Shown here piece by piece: positions 52,034 through 61,786 of a stretch of DNA of 64,000 nt. The position numbers and the translations under genes are program-made. The notes below the pieces were generated by a model that had not been told where the DNA came from, did no database searches, and saw only the letters and a program-made list of their open reading frames with translations. Numbering within the stretch: the first letter of the stretch is position 1; every line of letters starts with the position of its first letter. The stretch spans positions 52,642 to 116,641 of the forward strand of contig NZ_AXWW01000025.1 of assembly GCF_000482865.1 (NCBI RefSeq), read 5' to 3'. The DNA comes from Actinokineospora inagensis DSM 44258. GTDB lineage: Bacteria > Actinomycetota > Actinomycetes > Mycobacteriales > Pseudonocardiaceae.

Positions 52034-53068
52034 ATGGCAACGACACAGTCCGAAGTGGACTCGGTGGCGGTCGACGGGGTGCCCGGCGCGCCGCTGCTGG
52101 AGGTCGACGACCTGTTCGTCGAGTTCCGCACCCGCGACGGCGTGGCCAAGGTCCTCAACGGCGTCAGCTACCGGCTGGACGCGGGCGAGACGCTGGCCGT
52201 GCTCGGCGAGTCGGGTTCCGGCAAGTCGGTCACCGCGCAGACCATCATGGGCATCCTGGACATGCCGCCGGGCGTGATCACCGGCGGCGCGGTCCGCTAC
52301 CACGGCGTCGACCTGCTCAAGGTCTCGGCGAGGCGGCGGCGGGAGGTGCGCGGCTCGGGTATCGCGATGATCTTCCAGGACGCCCTGTCCGCGCTCAACC
52401 CGGTCTTCACCGTCGGCTTCCAGATCGAGGAGCAACTGCGGCTGCGCCGGGGCATGTCCCGGCGCGACGCCCGCAAGCGCGCCGTCGAACTGCTCGACCT
52501 GGTCCGCATCCCCAACCCGGCGGGCCGGGTCCGGCAGTACCCGCACGAGTTCTCCGGCGGCATGCGCCAGCGCGCCATGATCGCCATGTCGCTGGCGCTC
52601 GACCCCGAGGTGCTCATCGCCGACGAGCCGACCACCGCGCTCGACGTCACCGTGCAGGCCCAGATCATGGACCTGCTCAAGGACATCCAGGTCGAGCGGA
52701 ACATGGGCCTCATCCTGATCACGCACGACCTCGGTGTCGTCGCCGAGGTCGCCGACCGGATCGCGGTCATGTACGCCGGGCGGATCGTCGAGCAGTCCGA
52801 CGCCCGCTCGCTCTACCGCCGCCCAGGGCACCCGTACACCAGGGGCCTGCTCGACTCGCTGCCCCGGCTCGACCTCAAGGGCACCGAGCTCACCACCATC
52901 AAGGGCCTGCCGCCGAGCCTGCTGCGCATCCCCAGCGGCTGCCCGTTCCACCCGCGGTGCCCGCGCGCGCAGGACATCTGCGAGGCCGAGGTCCCGCCGC
53001 AGCACCGCCCCGCCCCGGGCAGGCTCAGCGCCTGCCACTTCGCCGAGGAGTTGATCAACGGTGAGTGA
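52034..53068 (+). CDS. Peptide ABC transporter ATPase DppD-type
   Basis: 344-residue ATPase: Walker [14 protein letters not shown], signature [17 protein letters not shown], Walker [15 protein letters not shown], plus the C-terminal OppD/DppD Cys-rich region ([20 protein letters not shown]). The extra N-terminal residues before [10 protein letters not shown] are modest. ATG at 52034 is four bases after the previous stop. It overlaps the next gene by 8 bases. Confidence 0.93.
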   Translation: MATTQSEVDSVAVDGVPGAPLLEVDDLFVEFRTRDGVAKVLNGVSYRLDAGETLAVLGESGSGKSVTAQTIMGILDMPPGVITGGAVRYHGVDLLKVSARRRREVRGSGIAMIFQDALSALNPVFTVGFQIEEQLRLRRGMSRRDARKRAVELLDLVRIPNPAGRVRQYPHEFSGGMRQRAMIAMSLALDPEVLIADEPTTALDVTVQAQIMDLLKDIQVERNMGLILITHDLGVVAEVADRIAVMYAGRIVEQSDARSLYRRPGHPYTRGLLDSLPRLDLKGTELTTIKGLPPSLLRIPSGCPFHPRCPRAQDICEAEVPPQHRPAPGRLSACHFAEELINGE

Positions 53069-54059
53069 CACCATCATCGAGGTCCGCGACTTGGTCAAGC
53101 ACTTCCCGGTGCGGGTCGGCGTGCTGTTCAAGCGGGTGGTCGGCCACGTGCGCGCGGTCGACGGCGTCTCGTTCGACCTCAAGCGCGGCGAAACCCTCGG
53201 CGTGGTGGGCGAATCCGGCTGCGGGAAGTCCACTTTGGCCCAGGTGCTGATGCGGCTGGAGCCCGCGACCAGCGGGTCGGCCACCTTCGAGGGCCGGAAC
53301 ATGCTCACGATGAAGGGCTCGGAGCTGCGCAAGCTGCGCCGCGACATCCAGATCGTGCTGCAGGACCCGTACACCTCGCTCAACCCGCGGATGACCGTCG
53401 GCGACATCGTCGGCGAGCCGTTCGAGATCCACCCGGAGGTCGCGCCGAAGGGGTCGCGGGCGCAGAAGGTGCGTGAGCTGCTGGATGTGGTCGGGCTCAA
53501 CCCCGAGCACATCAACCGCTACCCGCACCAGTTCTCCGGCGGCCAGCGCCAGCGCATCGGCATCGCCCGCGCGCTCGCGCTGCGGCCCAAGGTGATCGTC
53601 TGCGACGAGCCGGTGTCCGCTTTGGACGTCTCGATCCAGGCGCAGGTGATGAACCTGCTCGGCGACCTGCAGACCGAGTTCGGTCTGTCCTATGTGTTCA
53701 TCGCGCACGACCTGTCGGTGGTGCGCCACCTGTCCGACCGGGTCGCCGTGATGTACCTGGGCAAGATCGTCGAGGTCGGCACGGAAGAGGAGATCTACGA
53801 GCACCCGACCCACCCGTACACGCAAGCACTGCTGTCCGCCGTACCGGTCCCCGATCCGGAGCTGCGCGACCAGCGGCAGGTGATCCGGCTGGAGGGCGAT
53901 GTCCCCAGCCCGGTCGACCCGCCGTCCGGTTGCCGGTTCCGCACCCGCTGTTGGAAGGCGCGGGACATCTGCGCGACCGAGGTGCCCGAGTTGGTCACCA
54001 GGGTCGGCAACCACCCCAGCGCCTGCCACTTCGCCGAGGAGAAGTCGGTCGTTCCCTGA
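53061..54059 (+). CDS. Peptide ABC transporter ATPase DppF-type
   Basis: 332-residue partner ATPase: Walker [14 protein letters not shown], signature [15 protein letters not shown], Walker [15 protein letters not shown], and the DppF C-terminal region ([20 protein letters not shown]). GTG at 53061 starts inside the DppD coding region (overlap 8 bases), so the two ATPases are coupled and likely made in equal amounts. It closes the operon. Confidence 0.93.
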   Translation: MSDTIIEVRDLVKHFPVRVGVLFKRVVGHVRAVDGVSFDLKRGETLGVVGESGCGKSTLAQVLMRLEPATSGSATFEGRNMLTMKGSELRKLRRDIQIVLQDPYTSLNPRMTVGDIVGEPFEIHPEVAPKGSRAQKVRELLDVVGLNPEHINRYPHQFSGGQRQRIGIARALALRPKVIVCDEPVSALDVSIQAQVMNLLGDLQTEFGLSYVFIAHDLSVVRHLSDRVAVMYLGKIVEVGTEEEIYEHPTHPYTQALLSAVPVPDPELRDQRQVIRLEGDVPSPVDPPSGCRFRTRCWKARDICATEVPELVTRVGNHPSACHFAEEKSVVP

Positions 54060-54112
54060 GTCGGGGAGCAGTCCTCAGGGTCCAGATAGGGAAACCACGA
54101 GGAGGAGTACGC

Positions 54113-55825
54113 GTGAATCGGAAACTGGTGGGCACCGCCCTGGCGGTCCCGCTCCTGGTGGGCCTCGCGCTCGTGCCCGGGGCGTCGGCTCAACCGGCGC
54201 TCTCGGGTAAGACCGTGGAGTACAACGTCCTCGCCGCCGACGGGGCCACGGCCGCGTCGGTCGAGGCGGCCGTCCGCGCCGCGGGCGGCACCGTCGTCAC
54301 CAGCAACCAGGCGACCGGCCTGGTCACCGCCACCGCCCCCGCCACCGGCTTCACCGCGCGCCTCGCGGGCGACCGGTCGGTCGGCGAGGCGGCCCGCTCG
54401 AAGACCATCGGCTCCGTGCCCCGCACCAGCCGGGTCCAGCAGACGAAGGCCGTCGAGCAGGAGGCGCGGGCGGCCAGGGCGGGCACCAAAGCCACCCCGA
54501 GGGCGACGGCGGGCATGGACCCGCTCGACTCGCTCGCCTGGGGCCTGTCCGCGGTGCGGTCGAACCTGGCGCGGACGAAGCAGGCGGGTGACAAGCGGGT
54601 CAAGGTCGGTGTCCTGGACACCGGCGTCGACGGCAGCCACCCGGACATCGCGCCCAACTTCGACCGCGCCGACTCGCGCAACTTCACCCGCGACATCCCG
54701 TACGACGAGAACGGGGCCGTGGTCGACGGGCCGTGCGAGTACCGCGGCTGCGTCGACCCGGCCGACGTCGACAACGGCGGCCACGGCACCCACGTGGCGG
54801 GCACCATCGCCGCCGCGGCCGACGGTTTCGGCATCTCGGGGGTCGCGCCGAACGTGTCCATCGTGAACATCCGCGGTGGGCAGGACTCCGGCTTCTTCTT
54901 CCTGCAGCCGGTCGTCGACGCCCTCACCTACGCGGGCGACGCGGGCATCGACGTGGTCAACATGTCGTTCTACGTGGACCCGTGGCTGTTCAACTGCGCC
55001 AACAACCCCGCCGACACCCCGGACCAGCAGGCCGAACAGCGCCTGGTGGTCAAGTCCATCACCCGCGCGATGGAGTACGCCCACCGCAAGGGCGTCACCC
55101 AGATCGTGTCGCTGGGCAACGGTCATATGGACCTCGCCAAGCCGCTGCCCGACACCAGCAGTCCGGACTACCCCGTTGGCACCACCCACTCCCGCACCAT
55201 CGACAACTCCACGTGTTCCTCGCTGCCCATCGAGGGTCCGCACGCGATCGGCGTCGGCGCGTACGGCCCCTCCCAGGCGAAGGCGGACTACTCCAACTAC
55301 GGCACCGAACGCATCTCGGTCGCCGCTCCCGGCGGCTACTTCCGGGACGGCTTCGGCACCGACTGGTACCGCACGAACGAGAACGAGGTCCTGTCGACCT
55401 ACCCGCGCAACGTGGCCCTCACCGAGGGCGCCATCGACGCGGACGGGAACGTGACACCGGACGGCGAGGCCCTGGGCGTGCAGAAGGCGTGCAAGGCCGA
55501 TGGCACCTGCGGGTACTACCAATACCTGCAGGGCACCTCGATGGCATCACCGCACGCCACCGGCGTGGCCGCGCTGATCGTCGCGCAGTACGGCGCGTAC
55601 ACCCGGGACGGGGTTTCCCTGGCACCGGACAAGGTCCGCAAGGTCCTCGAGGGAACCGCCGCCCCGATCCCGTGCCCGGTTCCGGCCACAGTGGACTACA
55701 CCCCGGTCGGCCGCCCGGCCGAGTTCAACGCCACCTGCACCGGTACGCCGTCGTTCAACAGCTTCTACGGCCACGGTTCGGTGGACGCCTGGAACGCCGT
55801 GACCAACGGCAAGAAGTTCCTCTAG
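54113..55825 (+). CDS. Secreted S8 subtilisin-like serine protease
   Basis: 570-residue exported serine protease. The signal peptide (NRKLVGTALAVPLLVGLALV, then PGASAQ) and an inhibitor-type propeptide (about 35-120) precede the catalytic domain. Triad motifs: Asp in KVGVLDTGVDGSHPD, His in GGHGTHVAGTIAA, Ser in QGTSMASPHATGVAALI. Long inserted loops are present between triad elements. GTG at 54113 follows GGAGGAG; the longer frame to 53930 is inside the ATPase gene. It lies 53 bases past the transporter operon; a functional link (external proteolysis feeding peptide uptake) is plausible. Confidence 0.92.
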   Translation: MNRKLVGTALAVPLLVGLALVPGASAQPALSGKTVEYNVLAADGATAASVEAAVRAAGGTVVTSNQATGLVTATAPATGFTARLAGDRSVGEAARSKTIGSVPRTSRVQQTKAVEQEARAARAGTKATPRATAGMDPLDSLAWGLSAVRSNLARTKQAGDKRVKVGVLDTGVDGSHPDIAPNFDRADSRNFTRDIPYDENGAVVDGPCEYRGCVDPADVDNGGHGTHVAGTIAAAADGFGISGVAPNVSIVNIRGGQDSGFFFLQPVVDALTYAGDAGIDVVNMSFYVDPWLFNCANNPADTPDQQAEQRLVVKSITRAMEYAHRKGVTQIVSLGNGHMDLAKPLPDTSSPDYPVGTTHSRTIDNSTCSSLPIEGPHAIGVGAYGPSQAKADYSNYGTERISVAAPGGYFRDGFGTDWYRTNENEVLSTYPRNVALTEGAIDADGNVTPDGEALGVQKACKADGTCGYYQYLQGTSMASPHATGVAALIVAQYGAYTRDGVSLAPDKVRKVLEGTAAPIPCPVPATVDYTPVGRPAEFNATCTGTPSFNSFYGHGSVDAWNAVTNGKKFL

Positions 55826-55835
55826 TCAGGTCGGG

Positions 55836-55869
55836 ATGGCCCCTCGGTCCGGCGGGACCGAGGGGCCAT
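55836..55869 (+). terminator. Terminator after the S8 protease
   Basis: A 15-bp perfect stem (55836-55850 with 55855-55869) around GGCG lies 10 bases after the stop, in the convergent space before the UDG gene. Bidirectional use is likely. Confidence 0.9.
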
Positions 55870-55908
55870 TCCCCTGTTCAGCTCCAGCCCGGATTCATGC
55901 GACTTTCC

Positions 55909-56619
55909 TTATGAGTCCTCGAGAAGCCCGGTCCGCCGCCCGGCGTGGCGCAGGACCTCCTCCAGCATCGCGGGGGTGAGGAGTCCGGTTTGGGTGTTGC
56001 GCTGGCTGACGTGGTAGCACGGGAACAGCGTGAGCGGTGCCCCGCCGTCCACCGCGTCCAGGGTCAGCGTGGTGTTGTGCGCGAACCGGGGCCGGGGACT
56101 GGGCACGGACCAGGCGAACTTGAGGATGGGAAGCAGCGCCTGCCACCCGAACGCGCCGAGGACGACGATCCCGCGCAGCGTCCGCCGCATCAGGGCCAGT
56201 TCCTCGACCAGCCAACTGCGGCAATTGTCCCGTTCGCCCGGGGTCGGCTTGTTCTGCGGCGGCGCGCACTTCACCGGGGCGGTCATCCGCACCCCGCGCA
56301 ACTCCAGTCCGTCCCCGATGTGGGTGGCGGTCGGCTGGGAGGCCAGGCCGACCGCGTGCAGGGCGGCGAACAGGACCTCCCCGGAGCGGTCGCCGGTGAA
56401 CATGCGGCCGGTCCGGTTGGCGCCGTGGGCGGCGGGCGCGAGGCCGATGACGGCGAGCGGGGCGTCGGCGGGGCCGAAGCCGGGGACGGGACGGGCCCAG
56501 TAGTCCTGGTCGCGGAAGGCGGCGCGTTTGACCACGCCCACGTCCTCCCGCCAGGCGACCAGGCGCGGGCAGGCCCGGCAGTTGACGACTCGGGAGTCCA
56601 GGTCGGCGAGTGTTGTCAC
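55909..56619 (-). CDS. Uracil-DNA glycosylase, family 5 (UDGb) type
   Basis: Removes uracil (and some deaminated bases) from DNA at the start of base excision repair. 236 residues: iron-sulfur type Cys motif NCRACPRLVAW near the N-terminus, the family-5 motif GLAPAAHGANRTGRMFTGD, APVKCAPPQNKP (further Cys), and HVSQRNTQTG, the motif-2 region. Motif A lacks the acidic residue of family 4, as expected for UDGb. It is divergent from the S10 peptidase, with 35 bases between starts. Confidence 0.88.
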   Translation of the reverse strand: MTTLADLDSRVVNCRACPRLVAWREDVGVVKRAAFRDQDYWARPVPGFGPADAPLAVIGLAPAAHGANRTGRMFTGDRSGEVLFAALHAVGLASQPTATHIGDGLELRGVRMTAPVKCAPPQNKPTPGERDNCRSWLVEELALMRRTLRGIVVLGAFGWQALLPILKFAWSVPSPRPRFAHNTTLTLDAVDGGAPLTLFPCYHVSQRNTQTGLLTPAMLEEVLRHAGRRTGLLEDS

Positions 56620-56654
56620 GGTGTGTCATCCCACCACGGCAGTAGTGTCACGGC

Positions 56655-58124
56655 ATGGGAAGCACCGAGGCCGACGAGCCGACAACGACCACACCCGACC
56701 CCACCGACGACCTCGTCTCCACCACCCATTCCATCACGGCGGGTGGCGCGGAGCTGAACTACACCGCCACCACCGGCCGCGTCGTGCTGCGCCAGGAGGT
56801 GACCACCGACGGCAAGTTCGACGGGCACCTGCCCAAGGCCGAGGTGTTCATCACCGCGTACACCCTGGACGGCGCCGACCCGGCCACCCGCCCGGTGACG
56901 TTCGCCTTCAACGGTGGGCCGGGTTCGGCGAGCCTGTGGCTGCACCTGGGGCTGTTCGGCCCGCGCCGGGTGGTCACCGGCGACGTGGGTGCCCTGGCGG
57001 CCCCGCCGTACCGCCTGGTCGACAACGAGGAGACCCTGCTGGCGCACAGCGACCTCGTCTTCATCGATCCCGTGTCCACCGGGTACTCCCGGGCGGTGAA
57101 GGGCGAGAAGGCGGGCGACTACCACGGCTTCCAGGCCGACCTGGAGTCGGTGGGCGAGGTCATCCGGCTGTGGACGACCCGCAACGGCCGCTGGGTGTCG
57201 CCGAAGTACATCGCGGGGGAGTCGTACGGGACGACCAGGGCGGCGGGGTTGGCGCACCACCTGCAGTCCCGGTACGGCATGTACCTCAACGGGTTGGTGC
57301 TGATCTCCGCGGTGCTCGACTTCGGCACGCTGGACTTCAAGACCGGCAACGACGTGCCGTACCCGATGTTCCTGCCCAGCTACGCGGCCATCGCGCACTA
57401 CCACGGCCTGCACGGCGACCGGGCGCTGCCGGACCTGCTGGCCGAGGCCGAGGAGTTCGCCTCCGGCGAGTACCCCGCCGCGCTCGCCAGGGGCTCCCGG
57501 CTGTCCACTGAGGATCGGGACCGGGTGGTCGCCCGGCTGGCCGCGCTGACCGGCCTGTCCACCGACTACGTCGACCGGGTCAATCTACGCGTCGAGCACA
57601 TCCGGTTCTTCACCGAGCTGTTGCGCCACCGCAAACAAACCGTCGGCCGGTTGGACGGCCGGTTCACCGGCTGGGACGTCGACTACGGCCGTGAGCACCT
57701 CAGCGACGACCCGGCGTCCTCGGCGATCATGGGCGCGTACACCGCTGGTATAAACCACTATCTGCACACGGAACTGGCCTACCCCAACGACTTGCCCTAC
57801 GAGGTGCTCAGCCTCGAGGTGAACCGGGCCTGGTCGTTCAAGGAGTTCGAGAACGCGCACGTCACGGTCACCGACAAGCTGGCGGCGGCCATGCGGGCGA
57901 ACCCGCACCTGCGGCTGCATGTCGCATCCGGGTACACCGACGGCGCGACCCCGTACTTCGCCACCGAACACTCCTTGGCACAGCTTGAGATCCCGGCCCA
58001 GCTCCGGGACAACATCGAGGTTTTCTACTACGAGGCCGGGCACATGATGTACGTGCACGAACCGTCCCGGCTTCGCCAGTCGGCGGACATCGCGGCCTTC
58101 GTGCGCGGAACCGTTAGCAACTAA
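56655..58124 (+). CDS. S10-type serine carboxypeptidase-like protein
   Basis: 489-residue alpha/beta-hydrolase peptidase. The family oxyanion stretch TFAFNGGPGSASLWLHLG, the nucleophile motif GESYGTTRAAGLAHHL, and a C-terminal catalytic AGHMMYVHEPSRL are all present, with an intermediate Asp region (SGYTDGATPYFA). There is no signal peptide, so it is probably intracellular, unlike eukaryotic S10 enzymes. ATG at 56655. Its neighbours give no pathway. Confidence 0.85.
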   Translation: MGSTEADEPTTTTPDPTDDLVSTTHSITAGGAELNYTATTGRVVLRQEVTTDGKFDGHLPKAEVFITAYTLDGADPATRPVTFAFNGGPGSASLWLHLGLFGPRRVVTGDVGALAAPPYRLVDNEETLLAHSDLVFIDPVSTGYSRAVKGEKAGDYHGFQADLESVGEVIRLWTTRNGRWVSPKYIAGESYGTTRAAGLAHHLQSRYGMYLNGLVLISAVLDFGTLDFKTGNDVPYPMFLPSYAAIAHYHGLHGDRALPDLLAEAEEFASGEYPAALARGSRLSTEDRDRVVARLAALTGLSTDYVDRVNLRVEHIRFFTELLRHRKQTVGRLDGRFTGWDVDYGREHLSDDPASSAIMGAYTAGINHYLHTELAYPNDLPYEVLSLEVNRAWSFKEFENAHVTVTDKLAAAMRANPHLRLHVASGYTDGATPYFATEHSLAQLEIPAQLRDNIEVFYYEAGHMMYVHEPSRLRQSADIAAFVRGTVSN

Positions 58125-58204
58125 GCGGTTTCCACGCCGACCCCGAGCCCGTACCCTGAGCGGTGTCCCCCGGTCGACCCGGCCGGGGGCACTTCAGCGG
58201 GCCT

Positions 58205-58219
58205 CCCTTCGGCGAAGGG
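58205..58219 (+). promoter_or_regulatory. RBS-sequestering hairpin
   Basis: CCCTTC, GGC, GAAGGG forms a tight stem whose 3' arm is the likely ribosome-binding site (GAAGGGG, 8 bases before GTG 58227). A second larger stem (cccccgg/ccggggg, 58167-58189) lies upstream. TACCCT (58152-58157) is a candidate -10. Together they could give translational control of the HTH regulator. Confidence 0.45.
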
Positions 58220-58226
58220 GTCAAGG

Positions 58227-59402
58227 GTGAGCGATATCGGGCGCCGCTTGCGCCAGATCCGCAACGCGCGGGGCAAGTCGTTGGCGGTGGTGGCGGGGCT
58301 GGCCGGGATCTCGCCGTCGTACCTGAGCAGGCTCGAGTCGGGGCACCGGGCGCTGGACCGCCGGTCGCTGATCGTGGCGCTGGCGCGCGCGCTGGACGTG
58401 GCACCGACCGAGATCACCAACGTGGCGCTGGCCGCGCCCGGCGAGGCCGAGGAGGACCGGGCGCTCGGCGCCGTCCGCCTCGCCCTGTTCGCCGCGGCGA
58501 TGCACGCCTCGCGCGGTCGGGTCTGCGCCGTCGAGGAGCTGTCCGCGCGCGCAGGCGACCTGCTCGACCGGCAGCGGAGCTGCGACTACGCGACCGTCGG
58601 CGCGCTGTTACCCGGTCTCATCGGAGACCTGCACACGACCCTGGCCGCCGGGCGGGCCGAGCCCGAGGTGCTGCGGCTGCTGGTGATCACGCACGTGCAG
58701 GGCACCCAGGCCTGGCTCGGCGACATCGGCGCCAGCCAGGACCTCGGCTGGCAGGCCGCGACCCTGGCCGCCGACGCGGCGCAGTCGCTCGACGACCCGC
58801 TCTACCTGGCGGTCAGCGGGTTCGGCACCGCGTTCGGGTTGATCGGGGCGGGCGGGTTCGACCTGGCCAGGCGGGTCCTGGTCGAGACGGACCCCGGCAC
58901 GGCGGGCAACACCGAACTGCAGTTGGCCGGGATGCTGACGCTGACCAGGTCGCTGGTCGCGGCGGCCGACGGCGAGCACGCCGAGCGCACCGCGGCGCTC
59001 AACCACGCGGGCGACCTGGCCAGGTTCGCGGGCGAGGGCAACGCGCTGTGGTTCGGCTTCGGCCCGTCGAACGTCGCCGTGTGGCGAATGTCGGTGGCCC
59101 TGGAGGCGGGCGAACACGGTGAGGCGGCCCGGATCGGCGCCACCGTCGACCACAACGCCCTCCCGTCGCCGACACGCCGCTCGGCGTACTGGCGGGAGTA
59201 CGGCCGCGCGCTGGCCAGGATGCCCAACCGCCGCGACGAGGCCGTGCTCATGTTGCGCCGCGCGGAACGCATCTCGCCCGCCCGCGTACACAGGCATCCG
59301 TTCATGCATTCGGTGCTCGCGGAGTTGTTGGCACGGGCCAGGGACGACGCGATCGGCCGTGAGCTGCGTGGACTCGCGTACCGGGCGGGCCTGCTGTCGT
59401 GA
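58227..59402 (+). CDS. XRE-family HTH regulator with TPR-like C-terminus
   Basis: 391-residue transcriptional regulator. HTH_XRE at residues 2-58: DIGRRLRQIRNARGKSLAVV, AGLAGISPSYLSRLESGHRA, and LDRRSLIVALARALDV. The remainder (about 75-390) is helical, TPR-like and Ala/Leu-rich (LNHAGDLARFAGEGNALWFG), of the type used for peptide sensing in Gram-positive regulators. GTG at 58227. A 71-residue protein is encoded 135 bases downstream. Confidence 0.85.
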   Translation: MSDIGRRLRQIRNARGKSLAVVAGLAGISPSYLSRLESGHRALDRRSLIVALARALDVAPTEITNVALAAPGEAEEDRALGAVRLALFAAAMHASRGRVCAVEELSARAGDLLDRQRSCDYATVGALLPGLIGDLHTTLAAGRAEPEVLRLLVITHVQGTQAWLGDIGASQDLGWQAATLAADAAQSLDDPLYLAVSGFGTAFGLIGAGGFDLARRVLVETDPGTAGNTELQLAGMLTLTRSLVAAADGEHAERTAALNHAGDLARFAGEGNALWFGFGPSNVAVWRMSVALEAGEHGEAARIGATVDHNALPSPTRRSAYWREYGRALARMPNRRDEAVLMLRRAERISPARVHRHPFMHSVLAELLARARDDAIGRELRGLAYRAGLLS

Positions 59403-59537
59403 GGTGTACGGCCGAACGGGCGACCTTGCCACAGTGGCAAAGCCGCCCGGCGCCCCGCCTCTAGCGTTGACCGCGGTGGAGGAGGTGATGGGCTTGGTCG
59501 GGGAGATCGGGTCCGCAACACGGTCCGGCGGCACGGT

Positions 59538-59753
59538 GTGACGGCGACCCCGGAGCAGGTCGACACGGCACGGGCGGTCGTCCTGCTCGCCGCCAAACTG
59601 GATCCGCTGCCCGCCCGGTTGCGTGACTACGCCTCCGGTCTGATCATCGGCTGGGCATCCCCAGAACAAGCCGATGCCCTGGCCGACGCCCTCGAGGAAA
59701 CAGCACGACACATCCGCCTCAACCGACCGAGGTTCGTGCTGACCGTCGAATAA
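59538..59753 (+). CDS. Small hypothetical protein
   Basis: 71 residues, helical, with YASGLIIGWASPEQADALAD and EETARHIRLNRPRFVLTVE. GTG at 59538. No family recognised. It is encoded after the XRE regulator and may be its partner, by analogy with small proteins often paired with such regulators. A strong terminator follows. Confidence 0.55.
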   Translation: MTATPEQVDTARAVVLLAAKLDPLPARLRDYASGLIIGWASPEQADALADALEETARHIRLNRPRFVLTVE

Positions 59754-59768
59754 CCGCCCCACCACCAC

Positions 59769-59810
59769 GGCAGCGGACCCCGCGCGCCGGACTCCGCGGG
59801 GTCCGCTGCC
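59769..59810 (+). terminator. Terminator after the small gene
   Basis: A 15-bp stem (ggcagcggaccccgc with gcggggtccgctgcc) with a 12-base loop lies 15 bases past the stop. Confidence 0.85.
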
Positions 59811-59850
59811 ATCCACATCGGACAGTCCATATTGGACATCTAATGTGGAT
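59811..59850. promoter_or_regulatory. Nested AT-rich palindromes, candidate operator
   Basis: Outer arms ATCCACAT (59811-59818) and ATGTGGAT (59843-59850), and inner arms GTCCA/TGGAC around TAT (59825-59837), form two concentric palindromes. They lie 86 bases before the GTG of the ligand-binding gene, where a repressor could act. The low GC is conspicuous. Confidence 0.45.
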
Positions 59851-59936
59851 GGTTGGACCAGATCGCCCTCCGGCGAACTTTGGGCTGTTCGGGTGAAGTT
59901 CAAACCGGACCGGTGGCCTTTCGTACACTGTGCGGC

Positions 59937-61338
59937 GTGACCGCCCTCGTGATCTCCGCCGCCGCCCTGCTGCTCTGGGCGGTCGTCATCTGGTACGGCA
60001 TCATCCGCAGACCCCGCCACGTCCCGAGTCGCTCCGTCGTGATCGGCGTGGTCGTCGCCCTCATCGCCTGCCCGGTGGTCGCGATCGCGTCGTCCTGGAG
60101 CTACCTCGCCTGCCTCGACGGCGGCTTCGACCCCGGCATCAGCCGCTCCGACGGCGAATGCGTCGGCGTCACTGACGGCACCTACAAGTTCTCCAGCGCC
60201 TTGAGCAACGACTTCGGTCCCGTGACCCGCGACGCCCTCGACCACGTCGAGTCGACGATCGCCGACCAGAACGCCGCCTTGGACCAGAGTAAGCCTCGAG
60301 TCACTGTCGCGTTCTTGGCCCCGTTCACCTCAGACCTGTCGGGGCCTCGGTTGGTGCACCAACTCGAAGGCGCGGCCGCGGCGCAGCGGCAGATCAACAA
60401 GGACCGGCCGTTCGCCATTCGGCTTCTGTTGGCCCACCTCGGTTCAGTGGAGGGGCAGTGGGAAACGGTGGTCGACCAGGTGGCCAACCTGGTCAACGAC
60501 AGTGACCAACCGCTCGTCGCGGTCATGGGCCTCGGGTTGGACACGGGCCCCGCTGGCTGATATCACCAGATACTTGTCGGACAGAGGGATTCCTATGGTG
60601 TCCGATGTGGTCACCGCGAACGATATCGGCGGCGCCACGGGTTTCCGTCGGATTGCCTACTCGAACCAACTGCAGGTCGACGCGCTGCTTGCCGACCTTC
60701 GTGAATACATCGAGGATCCCATGGTAGTCATGCGGTACGTGGATGACATAGATCCGTACACCAAGTCCGCTGCGGATCCCGTCGCCAAGTTCTTGCGCGG
60801 CAAGCAAATCGTGCCCCAGGACATGCTCAACGAGTTGGTCAAGGACAACAGTTGTGACCACGTCACCGTGCTCTCCACCTCTGACGCCGCCATCCTGGGA
60901 TTGGCCAACGCAGACCAGCAGGCGACCAATGCGTGGGGCATCGGTGCGATGAACAAGGATCTCGGCGCGAAGGTCTCCATCAACTACACGCCGCTGTCTC
61001 AGCCTGCTACAGGCACAGACTACGAGAACCTGCAGGACAGGATGACCGAACTCAACTTCTCCAGTGACGACCTGAACACCGGGTGGTTGGCCAACGCCTG
61101 GGACGCGCTGCGGGTCGTGGATGCCTGGGTCAACCGGACCATGGCGGATGACCGCTCCCTGACGGTCGAGCAAGTGCTGCTCACTGCCAGCACCATGTAC
61201 ACCGGCGTGGGGCACCAGGTGTTCCAAGGGGCCACTGGTGCGTTCTGTTTCACCGACAAGGGCGACCGGAGCGACAGCTTGACCGCCGCGTGCGATCCTG
61301 ACCACCCGGTGCTGCCGAAGGTTGTCCACCGACCCTAG
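59937..61338 (+). pseudogene. Membrane-anchored periplasmic-binding-fold gene with frameshift
   Basis: One gene is split by a shift near 60540-60550. Frame one gives a TM segment at its start (ISAAALLLWAVVIWYGII), an outside Cys-containing region, and up to QPLVAVMGLGLDT before a stop at 60560. Frame two resumes with PLADITRYLSDRGIPMVSDV and runs to 61338. Together they form a type I periplasmic-binding-like domain of about 420 residues. A -10 TACACT (59924-59929) seven bases before GTG 59937 suggests a leaderless mRNA. Either the gene is dead, or the shift is a sequencing error. Ligand unknown; I do not recognise a transport operon beside it. Confidence 0.65.
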
Positions 61339-61403
61339 CTGCGTCTGGCTGCAGGTGCCTTGGACTGATCGGGGCATTGACACCGATCGCTAGGATTGGG
61401 GGT

Positions 61404-61466
61404 GTGCGCTACCGCCGCGTGTGGGGGGATTGTGGTTCTGGCGGGGTGATGGAGTTGCCACTGTGA
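61404..61466 (+). CDS. Leaderless 20-residue upstream ORF
   Basis: GTG at 61404 is seven bases after TAGGAT (61391-61396). The ORF (VRYRRVWGDCGSGGVMELPL) ends in TGA that overlaps the next GTG (GTGA at 61463-61466). The geometry suggests a leader peptide controlling, or coupled to, the small membrane protein. Low certainty since the ORF is short. Confidence 0.35.
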   Translation: MRYRRVWGDCGSGGVMELPL

Positions 61467-61630
61467 CAGCGCTGGTTGTGTTGCTTGCCGTGCTGATGTC
61501 GTGGGGGTTTGTTTTCCTGTTGCTGCGCTGGTTGTTGGGTAAACCGGTGCGGGAGATCCGGGTGGTGGTTCGCCCGTTGCCGCTGCCGAGTGTCGAGATT
61601 GTGGTTGGTCGGGGCGATTTACGGGAATAG
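61463..61630 (+). CDS. Small membrane protein
   Basis: 55 residues: one transmembrane segment at the N-terminus (ALVVLLAVLMSWGFVFLLL), then a short basic/beta tail (RWLLGKPVREIRVVVRPLPL). GTG at 61463 follows GGAG (61451-61454). No family recognised. It overlaps the leader ORF's stop. Confidence 0.5.
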   Translation: MTALVVLLAVLMSWGFVFLLLRWLLGKPVREIRVVVRPLPLPSVEIVVGRGDLRE

Positions 61631-61786
61631 CGGAACCTGATCCCGGGACCGGTGACGCTCGGTGTCGGTGGCGGTCCGGGTGGGCCGCCACCGGCGGTCG
61701 CGTTGGGACTGTCAGTTGTCGACCGGACCGGCAGGTCGCCATTGTCGGGTCGTGACAACGTTGTCAGGTCTTTATGCCGCTGTGCC

